A DNA stretch of 64,000 bases from Staphylococcus aureus (GTDB taxonomy: Bacteria; Bacillota; Bacilli; Staphylococcales; Staphylococcaceae), in the NCBI RefSeq assembly GCF_001027105.1, contig NZ_CP011526.1, positions 248,001 to 312,000 on the forward strand, given 5' to 3'. Shown here one piece after another: positions 42,808 to 50,923 of this stretch. Each line of letters begins with the position of its first letter. Positions within the stretch are counted from its first letter, which is position 1. Both the position numbers and the translations under genes were made by a program. The notes beneath the pieces are model-generated. The model was not told where the DNA came from, did not search any database, and saw only the letters and a list, made by a program, of their open reading frames with translations.

Positions 42808-42863
42808 AAAAAAGTATATACTATTAATATCTTTTTTACTATAATTATAAATAGTTAAATAAA
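42808..42863 (+). promoter_or_regulatory. Repeated promoter-like element, copy A
   Basis: The sequence AAAAAAGTATATACTATTAA and, after a short gap, TTTTACTATAATTATAAATA contain a consensus -10 TATAAT at 42840-42845. It precedes the 72-residue membrane protein and recurs at 46434 and 50564. It lacks a good -35, so it may need an activator. Confidence 0.55.
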
Positions 42864-42897
42864 TTGAAAGACAAAATAATGAGTAGGAGTTAATGAG

Positions 42898-43116
42898 ATG
42901 GAAAACCAAAAACAAGGCAATGGCTTAAAAATTGCAACATGGGTATTTATTGTATTAACAGTAGTTACACCGCTATTTGGTATTGGAAGTATTGTTTGTA
43001 GTATTAATTATAAAAAATACGATGCTGAAAAAGGTTCGAAGTTATTGCAAATTGCAATTATCGTAACAATAATTGCTTTTGTTTTAAATTTATTAGCATA
43101 TTTAGGTTTAAGATAA
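42898..43116 (+). CDS. Small two-helix membrane protein, 72 residues
   Basis: Two hydrophobic helices (about 12-31 and 48-70) flank a short charged loop (NYKKYDAEKGSK). The plan resembles DUF4190-like or interferon-induced-transmembrane-like small proteins; I do not assign a family. TAGGAGTTAATGAG gives a ribosome site. It sits between the DUF5080-type gene and the esaG array, and a decayed copy is at 46517. Confidence 0.7.
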   Translation: MENQKQGNGLKIATWVFIVLTVVTPLFGIGSIVCSINYKKYDAEKGSKLLQIAIIVTIIAFVLNLLAYLGLR

Positions 43117-43133
43117 GTAAAACGAATTTGAAG

Positions 43134-43174
43134 AAGCATTAAGCGACATTTGGGTGTTGTTTAATGCTTTTTAT
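43134..43174 (+). terminator. Terminator after the small membrane protein gene
   Basis: AAGCATTAA (43134-43142) pairs with TTAATGCTT (43161-43169), then TTTATTT. It recurs at 46656. Confidence 0.75.
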
Positions 43175-43247
43175 TTAACGGAAATAAGTGTAGAGAATAA
43201 ATTAATAGTTTAATCAAGAGATATTTCGAACACATAGGGGCGATAAC

Positions 43248-43748
43248 ATGACTTTCGAAGAAAAATTAAGTGAAATGTATAGCGAGATTGCGAATAAGAT
43301 TAGCAGCATGATACCGGTAGAGTGGGAAAAGGTATATGCAATGGCATATATAGATGACGGAGGAGGAGAAGTGTTCTACTATTACACAGAACCTGGAAGT
43401 AATGAATTATACTACTATACTAGTGTATTAAATAAATATGATATATCGGAATCGGAATTTATGGATTCAGTGTATGAGTTGTATAAACAATTTCAAAATT
43501 TAAGGAATTTATTTAAAGAAGAAGGACATGAACCATGGACATCATGCGAATTTGACTTTACAAGAGAAGGTGAATTAAAAGTTTCATTTGATTATATTGA
43601 TTGGATAAATTCAGAATTTGGTCAAGTAGGTCGACAAAATTACTATAAGTATAGAAAATTTGGAATTTTACCAGAAACGGAATATGAAATTAATAAAGTT
43701 AAAGAAATCGAGCAATATGTTAAAGAGCAAGAAGAAGCTGAACAATAG
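43248..43748 (+). CDS. EsaG-type protein, array unit 2
   Basis: The 166-residue DUF600 protein is nearly identical to EsaG at both ends. Its centre is a different B-type segment (VLNKYDISESEFMDSVYEL, about 60-78), with an alpha-type C-terminus. GGGGCGATAAC precedes the ATG. It is likely an antitoxin against an EsaD nuclease variant. Confidence 0.9.
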   Translation: MTFEEKLSEMYSEIANKISSMIPVEWEKVYAMAYIDDGGGEVFYYYTEPGSNELYYYTSVLNKYDISESEFMDSVYELYKQFQNLRNLFKEEGHEPWTSCEFDFTREGELKVSFDYIDWINSEFGQVGRQNYYKYRKFGILPETEYEINKVKEIEQYVKEQEEAEQ

Positions 43749-43758
43749 AGGCGATAAC

Positions 43759-44259
43759 ATGAATTTCGAAGAAAAATTAAGTGAAATGTACAATAAAATT
43801 GCAAATGAGATCAATGAAATGATACCAGTAGAGTGGGAAAAGGTATATGTAATTGCATATGTGGACGATGGAGGTGGGCAAGTTATATTTTATTATACCA
43901 AGCCCAGAAATGATGAGCTGTATTATTATTCGAGTATCGTTGAAGATTATAATGTTTTAGAAGAAATCTTTGATGATTTATGGATGGAACTTTATAGATC
44001 ATTTAAAAAATTAAGAAATATATTTAAAGAAGAAAGTCTTGAACCATGGACATCATGTGAATTTGACTTTACAAAAGAAGATAAATTAAAAGTTTCATTT
44101 GATTATATTGATTGGAAGAATACAGAATTTGATCAATTAGGCCAAGAAAACTACTATAACTATAGAAAATTCGGAATTATACCAGAAATGGAATATGAAA
44201 TGGAAGAGGTTAAACAAATCGAGCAATATATTAAAGAGCAAGAAGAAGCTGAACAATAG
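43759..44259 (+). CDS. EsaG-type protein, array unit 3
   Basis: The 166-residue DUF600 protein has its own centre (SSIVEDYNVLEEIFDDLWME) and a beta-type C-terminus (NTEFDQLGQENYY, EMEYEMEEV). The frame runs open upstream to 43660 inside the previous gene; the ATG at 43759 behind GAGGCGATAAC is the start shared with the other units. Confidence 0.9.
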   Translation: MNFEEKLSEMYNKIANEINEMIPVEWEKVYVIAYVDDGGGQVIFYYTKPRNDELYYYSSIVEDYNVLEEIFDDLWMELYRSFKKLRNIFKEESLEPWTSCEFDFTKEDKLKVSFDYIDWKNTEFDQLGQENYYNYRKFGIIPEMEYEMEEVKQIEQYIKEQEEAEQ

Positions 44260-44269
44260 AGGCGATAAC

Positions 44270-44765
44270 ATGATTTTCGAAGAAAAACTAAATGAAATGT
44301 ACAACGAGATTGCGAATAAAATTAGTAGCATGATACCAGTAGAATGGGAAAAGGTATATACAATGGCTTATATAGATGATGGAGGAGGTGAAGTATTCTT
44401 TAATTATACTAAACAGCGATGAATTGAATTATTACACCGATATACCTAAGGAGTATAACATTTCTGTGCAAGTATTTGATGATTTATGGATGGATTTATA
44501 TGATTTGTTTGAGGAATTAAGAAATTTATTTAAAGAAGAAGGACTAGAACCATGGACATCATGCGAATTTGATTTTACAAGAGAAGGTAAATTAAAAGTT
44601 TCATTTGATTATATTGATTGGATAAATTCAGAATTTGGTCAAGTAGGTCGACAAAATTACTATAAGTATAGAAAATTTGGAATTTTACCAGAAACGGAAT
44701 ATGAAATTAATAAAGTTAAAGAAATCGAGCAATATATTAAAGAGCAAGATGAAGCTGAACTATAG
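44270..44765 (+). pseudogene. Frameshifted esaG-type gene, array unit 4
   Basis: The unit starts normally (MIFEEKLNEMYNEIANK) but near 44413 five bases are missing (ACTAAACAGCGATG where intact units read ACTAAACCAGGTAGCGATG). The frame then stops at 44422 after 50 codons. The rest, A-type centre and alpha-type C-terminus, is intact in another frame up to 44765. Confidence 0.9.
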
Positions 44766-44775
44766 GGGCGATAAT

Positions 44776-45267
44776 ATGACTTTCGAAGAAAAATTAAGTG
44801 AAATGTATAGCGAGATTGCGAATAAGATTATTAGCATGATACCGGTAGAGTGGGAAAAAGTATATGCAATGGCATATATCGATGAAGAATGTGGAGAAGT
44901 GTTTTACAATTATACTGAACCAAGCAGTGATGAATTATTTTACTATACAAGTGTGATAAAGAAGTATAATTTATTGAAATCAAGCTTTATGGATTCAGTA
45001 TATGAGTTGCATGATCAATTTGAGGAACTAAGAGAAGTATTTATAGAAGAAGGTCTTGAACCATGGACATCATGCGAATTTGATTTTACAAAAGAAGATA
45101 AATTAAAAGTTTCATTTGATTATATTGATTGGATAAATACAGAGTTTGATCAATTAGGCCGTGAAAATTATTATATGTACAAAAAATTTGGTGTTTTACC
45201 AGAAACGGAATATGAAATGGAGGAGGTTAAAGAAATCGAGCAATATATTAAAGAGCAAGAAGAATAG
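44776..45267 (+). CDS. EsaG-type protein, array unit 5
   Basis: The 163-residue DUF600 protein has a B-type centre (VIKKYNLLKSSFMDSVYEL), a beta-type C-terminus and, unusually, DEECGEV where others have DDGGGEV. Like esaG at 40622 it ends KEQEE-type and is followed by the same terminator and a DUF5079-type gene, so it is the esaG of a duplicated block. Confidence 0.9.
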   Translation: MTFEEKLSEMYSEIANKIISMIPVEWEKVYAMAYIDEECGEVFYNYTEPSSDELFYYTSVIKKYNLLKSSFMDSVYELHDQFEELREVFIEEGLEPWTSCEFDFTKEDKLKVSFDYIDWINTEFDQLGRENYYMYKKFGVLPETEYEMEEVKEIEQYIKEQEE

Positions 45268-45278
45268 ACAATCTTAAT

Positions 45279-45312
45279 GTAAGATTAAACAATAAAGCTT
45301 TGTTTAGTCTTT
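45279..45312 (+). terminator. Terminator after array unit 5
   Basis: AGATTAAACA (45279-45288) pairs with TGTTTAGTCT (one wobble), followed by TTTTT. It is a copy of the element at 41128. Confidence 0.82.
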
Positions 45313-45476
45313 TTAGCGTTTAAGTAAAAAACAATAGAGACCATAAAGTTGTCATCAAATAATAATATAAAGATAATTTTAGGCTTTTATACTTTTAATC
45401 GAAAAGAATCTAAGTACTTATAACTTTAAATACTTAATATGCTATTACAAAATCAATGTATAGGAGATAGGTAAAT

Positions 45477-46160
45477 ATGACTACTAAGGAAAATATAGAC
45501 ATTCTTCGAAAGCCAGGTGCACAAGCCTTAAGTTTAGCATCATTATTTATGATACTTTTTTCATGTCTAACTTTCTTTTTTGGTTTAGATTATGAAAGGT
45601 TTCCAAATTATTTAAAGATAACGACAATTATAGAATTAATAATTATCATAATTAGTTTACTTCAATGGATTAGATTTATAGATTTCGAAAAGGAAAGCGT
45701 ACAGAAATATAAGAAAATATATGCCCGATTTTTAGTTATTATAAATGTGCTAACTACTATCACCGCAGTATTTGCAACATGTAACCTTTATTATTTTGTT
45801 GCTGTACAAAATCATTATGACCTATTCAATTATTGGTTGATGGGTACGATTTCAATCATAATTAGTTATTTGTTATTAGTAATTGGCGGAATGTTCACGT
45901 TATTAAAATTACCTAAAGTAACAAAACGTTGGGGTGGTAAAACTAAAACACATTTCGGTTTATTATTAACCGCGTTGAGCGCATTTATATATATTGAAAG
46001 AATTATCGAATATATATTGGTGCCCAATGTCGTAGAATCCAAGTTTGTCATAATGGTAAGTATCATTATTATTGCTTGTACACAATTTGTGGCATTTCAA
46101 TTTATTATGCAATACAGTAGATTCTATATTTTTGAATTAAACACTGAAGATGATGACTAA
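45477..46160 (+). CDS. DUF5079-type membrane protein, duplicated copy
   Basis: The 227-residue protein differs from that at 41321 at only a small number of residues (for example LASLFM for LISLFL, and IIIIACTQ for MLVIAGAQ). The upstream 200 bp are duplicated too. Its DUF5080 partner has been deleted. Function is unknown. Confidence 0.8.
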   Translation: MTTKENIDILRKPGAQALSLASLFMILFSCLTFFFGLDYERFPNYLKITTIIELIIIIISLLQWIRFIDFEKESVQKYKKIYARFLVIINVLTTITAVFATCNLYYFVAVQNHYDLFNYWLMGTISIIISYLLLVIGGMFTLLKLPKVTKRWGGKTKTHFGLLLTALSAFIYIERIIEYILVPNVVESKFVIMVSIIIIACTQFVAFQFIMQYSRFYIFELNTEDDD

Positions 46161-46275
46161 ATAATTTTATAAAATACTGTTGGAGTATACTTAAATAAGA
46201 AAATCAACTTCAACGTATATCACCATATTATTTTATACTCAATGATGTGAAAGAATTTGAGTGGATTGATATTAA

Positions 46276-46389
46276 TGGGATTTGATTATTAGAATTAGAA
46301 AAGGAACGTTTGCTTTTGTTGTAATAAATCTATTATTTTTCAATTGTTGGTTATTTATTCTGAATATAATTTTATCAAGATTATTATAA
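46276..46389 (+). pseudogene. C-terminal remnant of a DUF5080-type gene
   Basis: An in-frame 37-residue tail (WDLIIRIRKGTFAFVVI, ending ILSRLL) matches the end of the protein at 42145. The sequence jumps from the region before that gene (GTGGATTGATATTAA) directly to its last 38 codons, so about 530 bp with the start were deleted. Confidence 0.85.
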
Positions 46390-46433
46390 TTGTATTACAT
46401 ATAGGTGTTGGTAAATTTTATTTACGAAATGGC

Positions 46434-46489
46434 AAAAAAGTATATACTATCAATATCTTTTTTACTATAATTATAAATAGTTAAATAAA
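46434..46489 (+). promoter_or_regulatory. Repeated promoter-like element, copy B
   Basis: It is nearly identical to 42808-42863, with TATAAT kept at the same place, although the gene behind it has decayed. It may now drive the esaG units from 46746. Confidence 0.5.
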
Positions 46490-46516
46490 TAGAAAGACAA
46501 AATAATGAGTAGGAGT

Positions 46517-46638
46517 TTTAGGGCTATTATTTACAAATAATATAATACTGCAAAGACTCGAAATTATTTAGAATTCCAGTTATCGTAACAATAGTTGCAG
46601 TTATTTTAGTTCCATTAGTGTATTTAGGTTTAAAATGA
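46517..46638 (+). pseudogene. Decayed copy of the 72-residue membrane protein gene
   Basis: From about 46590 the sequence (CCAGTTATCGTAACAATAGT...TATTTAGGTTTAAAATGA) follows the end of the gene at 42898, but the start codon and the first half are lost or scrambled. The downstream terminator is retained. Confidence 0.7.
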
Positions 46639-46655
46639 GTAATATTAATTTGAAG

Positions 46656-46696
46656 AAGCATTAAGCGACGTAGAGGTGTTGTTTAGTGCTTTTTAT
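46656..46696 (+). terminator. Terminator copy before the second esaG run
   Basis: AAGCATTAA (46656-46664) pairs with TTTAGTGCTT (46682-46691) with wobble, then TTTATTT; it is a copy of the element at 43134. Confidence 0.65.
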
Positions 46697-46745
46697 TTAA
46701 CGGAAATGAAACCAATATCTATTTTGAAAATATAGGGGCGATAAC

Positions 46746-47246
46746 ATGACTTTCGAAGAAAAACTAAGTGAAATATACAACAAGATTGCGAATGAGATTA
46801 GTGGGATGATACCAGTAGAATGGGACCAAGTATTTACGATAGCTTATGTAAATGATAGAGGTGGAGAGATCGTTTTTAATTATACTAAACCAGGTAGCGA
46901 TGAATTGAATTATTACACATATATCCCTAGAGAGTATAATGTCTCTGAAAAAGTATTTTATGATTTGTGGACGGATTTATATAGATTGTTTAAGAAGTTA
47001 AGAAACGCATTTAAAGAAGAAGATTTAGAACCATGGACATCATGTGAATTTGACTTTACAAGAGATGGTAAATTGAATGTTGTATTTGATTATGTTGATT
47101 GGATGAATTCAGAATTTGGTCCAATAGCAAAAGAAAATTATTATATGTACAAAAAGTTTGGTGTTTTACCAGAAACGGAATATGAAATTAATAAAGTTAA
47201 AGAAATCGATCAATATGTTAAAGAGCAAGATGAAGCTGAACTATAG
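46746..47246 (+). CDS. EsaG-type protein, array unit 6
   Basis: The 166-residue DUF600 protein has a D-type centre (YIPREYNVSEKVFYDLWTD) and a mixed C-terminus (AKENYYMYKKFGVLPETEY, then EINKVKEIDQYV). The N-terminal part reads WDQVFTIAYVNDRGGEI, unlike EsaG itself. GGGGCGATAAC is its ribosome site. Confidence 0.9.
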   Translation: MTFEEKLSEIYNKIANEISGMIPVEWDQVFTIAYVNDRGGEIVFNYTKPGSDELNYYTYIPREYNVSEKVFYDLWTDLYRLFKKLRNAFKEEDLEPWTSCEFDFTRDGKLNVVFDYVDWMNSEFGPIAKENYYMYKKFGVLPETEYEINKVKEIDQYVKEQDEAEL

Positions 47247-47257
47247 GGGGAGATAAC

Positions 47258-47758
47258 ATGACTTTCGAAGAGAAACTAAGTCAAATGTACAATAAAATTG
47301 CAAGTGAGATCAGTGGAATGATACCAGTAGAATGGGAGCAAGTATTTACAATAGCTTATGTAACTGATCAAGCTGGGGAAGTCATTTTTAATTATACTAA
47401 ACCAGGTAGTGATGAATTAAATTATTATTCAGACATACCTAAAGATTGCAATGTCTCAAAAGATATTTTTAAGAATTCATGGTTTAAAGTTTATCGAATG
47501 TTTGATGAGTTAAGAGAAACTTTTAAAGAAGAAGAGCTTGAACCATGGACATCATGCGAATTTGACTTTACAAGAGATGGCAAATTGAATGTATCTTTTG
47601 ATTATATTGATTGGGTGAATTCAGAATTTGGACCAATGGGAAGAGAACATTATTATATGTATAAAAAATTTGGAATTTGGCCTGAAAAAGAATATGCCAT
47701 AAATTGGGTTGAAAAAATAAAAGATTATGTTAAAGAGCAAGATGAAGCTGAACTATAG
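47258..47758 (+). CDS. EsaG-type protein, array unit 7
   Basis: The 166-residue DUF600 protein has an E-type centre (IPKDCNVSKDIFKNSWFKV) and a gamma-type C-terminus (REHYYMYKKFGIWPEKEY). The YVTDQAGEV variant replaces YIDDGGGEV. Confidence 0.9.
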   Translation: MTFEEKLSQMYNKIASEISGMIPVEWEQVFTIAYVTDQAGEVIFNYTKPGSDELNYYSDIPKDCNVSKDIFKNSWFKVYRMFDELRETFKEEELEPWTSCEFDFTRDGKLNVSFDYIDWVNSEFGPMGREHYYMYKKFGIWPEKEYAINWVEKIKDYVKEQDEAEL

Positions 47759-47768
47759 GGGAGATAAT

Positions 47769-48269
47769 ATGACTTTCGAAGGAAAACTAAGTCAAATGTA
47801 CAACGAGATTGCGAATGAGATTAGTGGGATGATACCGGTAGAATGGGAGCAAGTATTTACAATAGCTTATGTAACTGATCAAGCTGGAGAAGTCATCTTT
47901 AATTATACTAAACCAGATAGTGATGAATTAAATTATTATTCAGACATACCTAAAGATTGCAATGTCTCAAAAGATATTTTTAAGAATTCATGGTTTAAAG
48001 TTTATCGAATGTTTGATGAGTTAAGAGAAACTTTTAAAGAAGAAGGGCTTGAACCATGGACATCATGCGAATTTGACTTTACAAGAGATGGCAAATTGAA
48101 TGTATCTTTTGATTATATAGATTGGATAAATACAGAGTTTGATCAATTGGGCCGTCAAAATTATTATATGTACAAAAAATTTGGGGTTATACCAGAAATG
48201 GAATATGAAATGGAAGAAGTTAAAGAAATCGAACAATATATTAAAGAGCAAGAAGAAGCTGAACAATAG
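47769..48269 (+). CDS. EsaG-type protein, array unit 8
   Basis: The 166-residue DUF600 protein has the same N-terminus and E-type centre as unit 7, joined to a beta-type C-terminus (QNYYMYKKFGVIPEMEY). The ATG at 47769 follows GGGGAGATAAT; the frame is open further upstream inside unit 7. Confidence 0.9.
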   Translation: MTFEGKLSQMYNEIANEISGMIPVEWEQVFTIAYVTDQAGEVIFNYTKPDSDELNYYSDIPKDCNVSKDIFKNSWFKVYRMFDELRETFKEEGLEPWTSCEFDFTRDGKLNVSFDYIDWINTEFDQLGRQNYYMYKKFGVIPEMEYEMEEVKEIEQYIKEQEEAEQ

Positions 48270-48279
48270 AGGTGATAAC

Positions 48280-48780
48280 ATGACTTTCGAAGAGAAAATA
48301 AGCAAATTATATAATGAGATTGCGAATGAGATTAGCAGTATGATACCGGTAGAGTGGGAAAAAGTATATACAATGGCTTATATAGATGATGGAGGAGGTG
48401 AAGTATTCTTTAATTATACTAAACCAGGTAGTGATGACTTGAATTATTACACCGATATACCTAAGGAGTATAACATCTCTGTGCAAGTATTTGATGATTT
48501 ATGGATGGATTTATATGATTTGTTTGAGGAATTAAGAGATTTATTTAAAGAAGAAGGACTTGAACCATGGACATCATGTGAATTTGACTTTACAAGCGAA
48601 GGTAAATTAAAAGTTTCATTTGATTATATAGATTGGATAAATACAGAGTTTGATCAATTAGGCCGTGAAAATTATTATATGTATAAAAAATTTGGGGTTT
48701 TACCAGAAATGGAATATGAAATGGAAGAAATTAAAGAAATCGATCAATATATTAAAGAGCAAGATGAAGCTGAAATATAG
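48280..48780 (+). CDS. EsaG-type protein, array unit 9
   Basis: The 166-residue DUF600 protein is close to EsaG at 40622 through the N-terminus and A-type centre, but has a beta-type C-terminus. EFDFTSEG replaces EFDFTREG. Start ATG 48280 follows GAGGTGATAAC. Confidence 0.9.
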   Translation: MTFEEKISKLYNEIANEISSMIPVEWEKVYTMAYIDDGGGEVFFNYTKPGSDDLNYYTDIPKEYNISVQVFDDLWMDLYDLFEELRDLFKEEGLEPWTSCEFDFTSEGKLKVSFDYIDWINTEFDQLGRENYYMYKKFGVLPEMEYEMEEIKEIDQYIKEQDEAEI

Positions 48781-48790
48781 GGGAGATAAC

Positions 48791-49291
48791 ATGACTTTCG
48801 AAGAGAAAATAAGCAAATTATATAATGAGATTGCGAATGAGATTAGCAGTATGATACCGGTAGAGTGGGAAAAAGTATATACAATGGCTTATATAGATGA
48901 TGGAGGAGGTGAAGTATTCTTTAATTATACTAAACCAGGAAGTGAAGATTTGAATTATTATACCGATATACCTAAGGAGTATAATGTTTCTGTGCAAGTA
49001 TTTGATGATTTATGGATGGATTTATATGATTTGTTTAAGAATTTAAGAAATTTATTTAAAGAAGAAGGACTTGAACCATGGACATCATGTGAATTTGACT
49101 TTACAAGAGACGGCAAATTGAATGTTTCATTTGATTATATTGATTGGGCGAATTCAGAGTTTGGACAAATGGGAAGAGAACATTATTACATGTATAAAAA
49201 ATTTGGAATTTGGCCTGAAAAAGAATATGCCATAAATTGGGTAAAAAAAATAAAAGATTATGTTAAAGAGCAAGATGAAGCTGAACTATAG
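48791..49291 (+). CDS. EsaG-type protein, array unit 10
   Basis: The 166-residue DUF600 protein is nearly the same as unit 9 through the A-type centre, then switches to a gamma-type C-terminus (REHYYMYKKFGIWPEKEY). Confidence 0.9.
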   Translation: MTFEEKISKLYNEIANEISSMIPVEWEKVYTMAYIDDGGGEVFFNYTKPGSEDLNYYTDIPKEYNVSVQVFDDLWMDLYDLFKNLRNLFKEEGLEPWTSCEFDFTRDGKLNVSFDYIDWANSEFGQMGREHYYMYKKFGIWPEKEYAINWVKKIKDYVKEQDEAEL

Positions 49292-49301
49292 GGGCGATAA
49301 T

Positions 49302-49802
49302 ATGACTTTCGAAGAAAAACTAAGTCAAATGTACAATGAAATTGCAAATGAAATCAGTGGAATGATACCAGTTGAATGGGAAAATATATATACAATTGCC
49401 TATGTAACTGATCAAGGTGGAGAGGTCATTTTTAATTATACTAAACCAGGTAGCGATGAATTGAATTATTACACATATATCCCTAGAGAGTATAATGTCT
49501 CTGAAAAAGTATTTTATGATTTGTGGACGGATTTATATAGATTGTTTAAGAAGTTAAGAGAAACTTTTAAAGAAGAAGGGCTTGAACCATGGACATCAAG
49601 TGAATTTGACTTTACAAGCGAAGGTAAATTAAAAGTTTCATTTGATTATATTGATTGGATAAATACAGAGTTTGATCAATTAGGCCGTGAAAACTATTAT
49701 ATGTATAAAAAGTTTGGTGTTTTACCAGAAATGGAATACGAAATGGAAGAAGTTAAAGAAATCGAGCAATATATTAAAGAGCAAGATGAAGCTGAACTAT
49801 AG
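49302..49802 (+). CDS. EsaG-type protein, array unit 11
   Basis: The 166-residue DUF600 protein has a D-type centre and beta-type C-terminus. The Cys of the EPWTSCEFDFT landmark, present in every other unit, is Ser here (EPWTSSEFDFT). Confidence 0.9.
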   Translation: MTFEEKLSQMYNEIANEISGMIPVEWENIYTIAYVTDQGGEVIFNYTKPGSDELNYYTYIPREYNVSEKVFYDLWTDLYRLFKKLRETFKEEGLEPWTSSEFDFTSEGKLKVSFDYIDWINTEFDQLGRENYYMYKKFGVLPEMEYEMEEVKEIEQYIKEQDEAEL

Positions 49803-49812
49803 GGGCGATAAC

Positions 49813-50301
49813 ATGACTTTCGAAGAAAAGCTAAGTCAAATGTACAATGAAATTGCAAATGAAATCAGTGGAATGATACCAGTAGAATGGGAAAAAGTAT
49901 ATACAATTGCCTACGTAGATGATGAAGGTGGAGAGGTTGTTTTTAATTATACTAAACCAGGAAGTGAAGATTTGAATTATTATTCAGATATTCCTAAAGA
50001 TTGCAATGTCTCAAAAGATATTTTTAAGAATTCATGGTTTAAAGTTTATCGAATGTTTGATGAGTTAAGAGAAACTTTTAAAAAAGAAGATTTAGAACCG
50101 TGGACATCATGTGAATTTGACTTTACAAGAAAGGGAAATTTAAAAGTATCATTTGATTATATAGATTGGATTAAATTAGGTTTTGGCCCATCAGGAAAGG
50201 AAAACTACTATATGTACAAAAAATTTGGTATTTTACCAGATATGGAATATGAAATGGAAGAAATTCGAGCAGTAGAGAAGTATGTTAAAGAGCAAGAGTA
50301 G
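49813..50301 (+). CDS. EsaG-type protein, array unit 12
   Basis: The 162-residue DUF600 protein has an E-type centre and a diverged C-terminus (WIKLGFGPSGKENYYMYKKF, then EIRAVEKYVKEQE). It is the last unit and ends the array. Confidence 0.9.
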   Translation: MTFEEKLSQMYNEIANEISGMIPVEWEKVYTIAYVDDEGGEVVFNYTKPGSEDLNYYSDIPKDCNVSKDIFKNSWFKVYRMFDELRETFKKEDLEPWTSCEFDFTRKGNLKVSFDYIDWIKLGFGPSGKENYYMYKKFGILPDMEYEMEEIRAVEKYVKEQE

Positions 50302-50923
50302 CAGACATGTTATAAAAGACTGTGCAAAATCACCCTCGTTTTACATTTGATTCAAAGAAGAAGGTAAAAGATAAGATTATTTGCAACTTAAAAAGTCAAT
50401 TAGCTTATCGGTATCCATACATCATGGATAAATGAGTTCAACTAATTAACAAATCACGATATAAATTTAAAATTGTCATTAATTGAAAAGGTTATTGTAG
50501 TGTATTTTATAAAGTTGATGTACATCGACTTATTTTTTAAAACTTATATCAAAAAAATATGAGAAAAGTATATACTATTAAAATGTTTTTTACTATAATT
50601 ATAAATAGTTAAATATTTGGGAATTAAATAAATATATAGGAGGCAATTTTTAGAGATACATAGCAATGTAAAGGTATCAAATAGTTATTTCATAATTTAT
50701 TATGATGACATAATTTTCAGTAGATAGTTGTAAATTAACACTGAAATAGATGTTTATATTAAGAAGACTTTAATATCATAATTAATCAAAATCTTGCGTC
50801 AAACATTTAAACGAATTTTAAGTTGATAACAATTGGCAAAACATTGTTCAAACATCACAATGATAAAGCATATTATCAGTATTGTAGTGTGTGGAAAATG
50901 ACAGCCATCTAAGGAGAAAAATG
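50302..50923 (+). other. Intergenic region at the end of the esaG array
   Basis: These 622 bases hold no gene that I can support. They contain the third copy of the promoter-like element (50564-50614), a good but orphaned ribosome site (AGGAGG at 50639-50644) with no frame behind it, and the upstream region of the lipoprotein gene. It looks like the decayed remains of another accessory unit. Confidence 0.6.
50564..50614 (+). promoter_or_regulatory. Repeated promoter-like element, copy C
   Basis: AAAAGTATATACTATTAAAA and TTTTTTACTATAATTATAAA match the elements at 42808 and 46434, including TATAAT. Confidence 0.5.

Larger units (their letters stand above)
40622..50301 (+). repeat. Tandem array of twelve esaG-type units
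   Basis: Start codons at 43248, 43759, 44270, 44776 and at 46746, 47258, 47769, 48280, 48791, 49302, 49813 are spaced 511 bp, except 506 after the frameshifted unit, which lost 5 bp, and 512 after the 46746 unit, where the 3' junction is one base longer. Each unit is about 501 bp of gene plus a 10-bp junction with the ribosome site (GGGGCGATAACATGACTTTC type). Together with the copy at 40622 there are twelve units, eleven of them open. Confidence 0.95.

Noticed and set aside
44376-44765. 129-codon frame that could be taken as a separate gene
   Set aside because: It is the out-of-frame remainder of the frameshifted esaG-type unit and has no start signal of its own.
40622-50301. Regular 511-bp repeats as a CRISPR or satellite array
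   Set aside because: The repeats are full protein genes with ribosome sites, and there are no short repeats with unique spacers.
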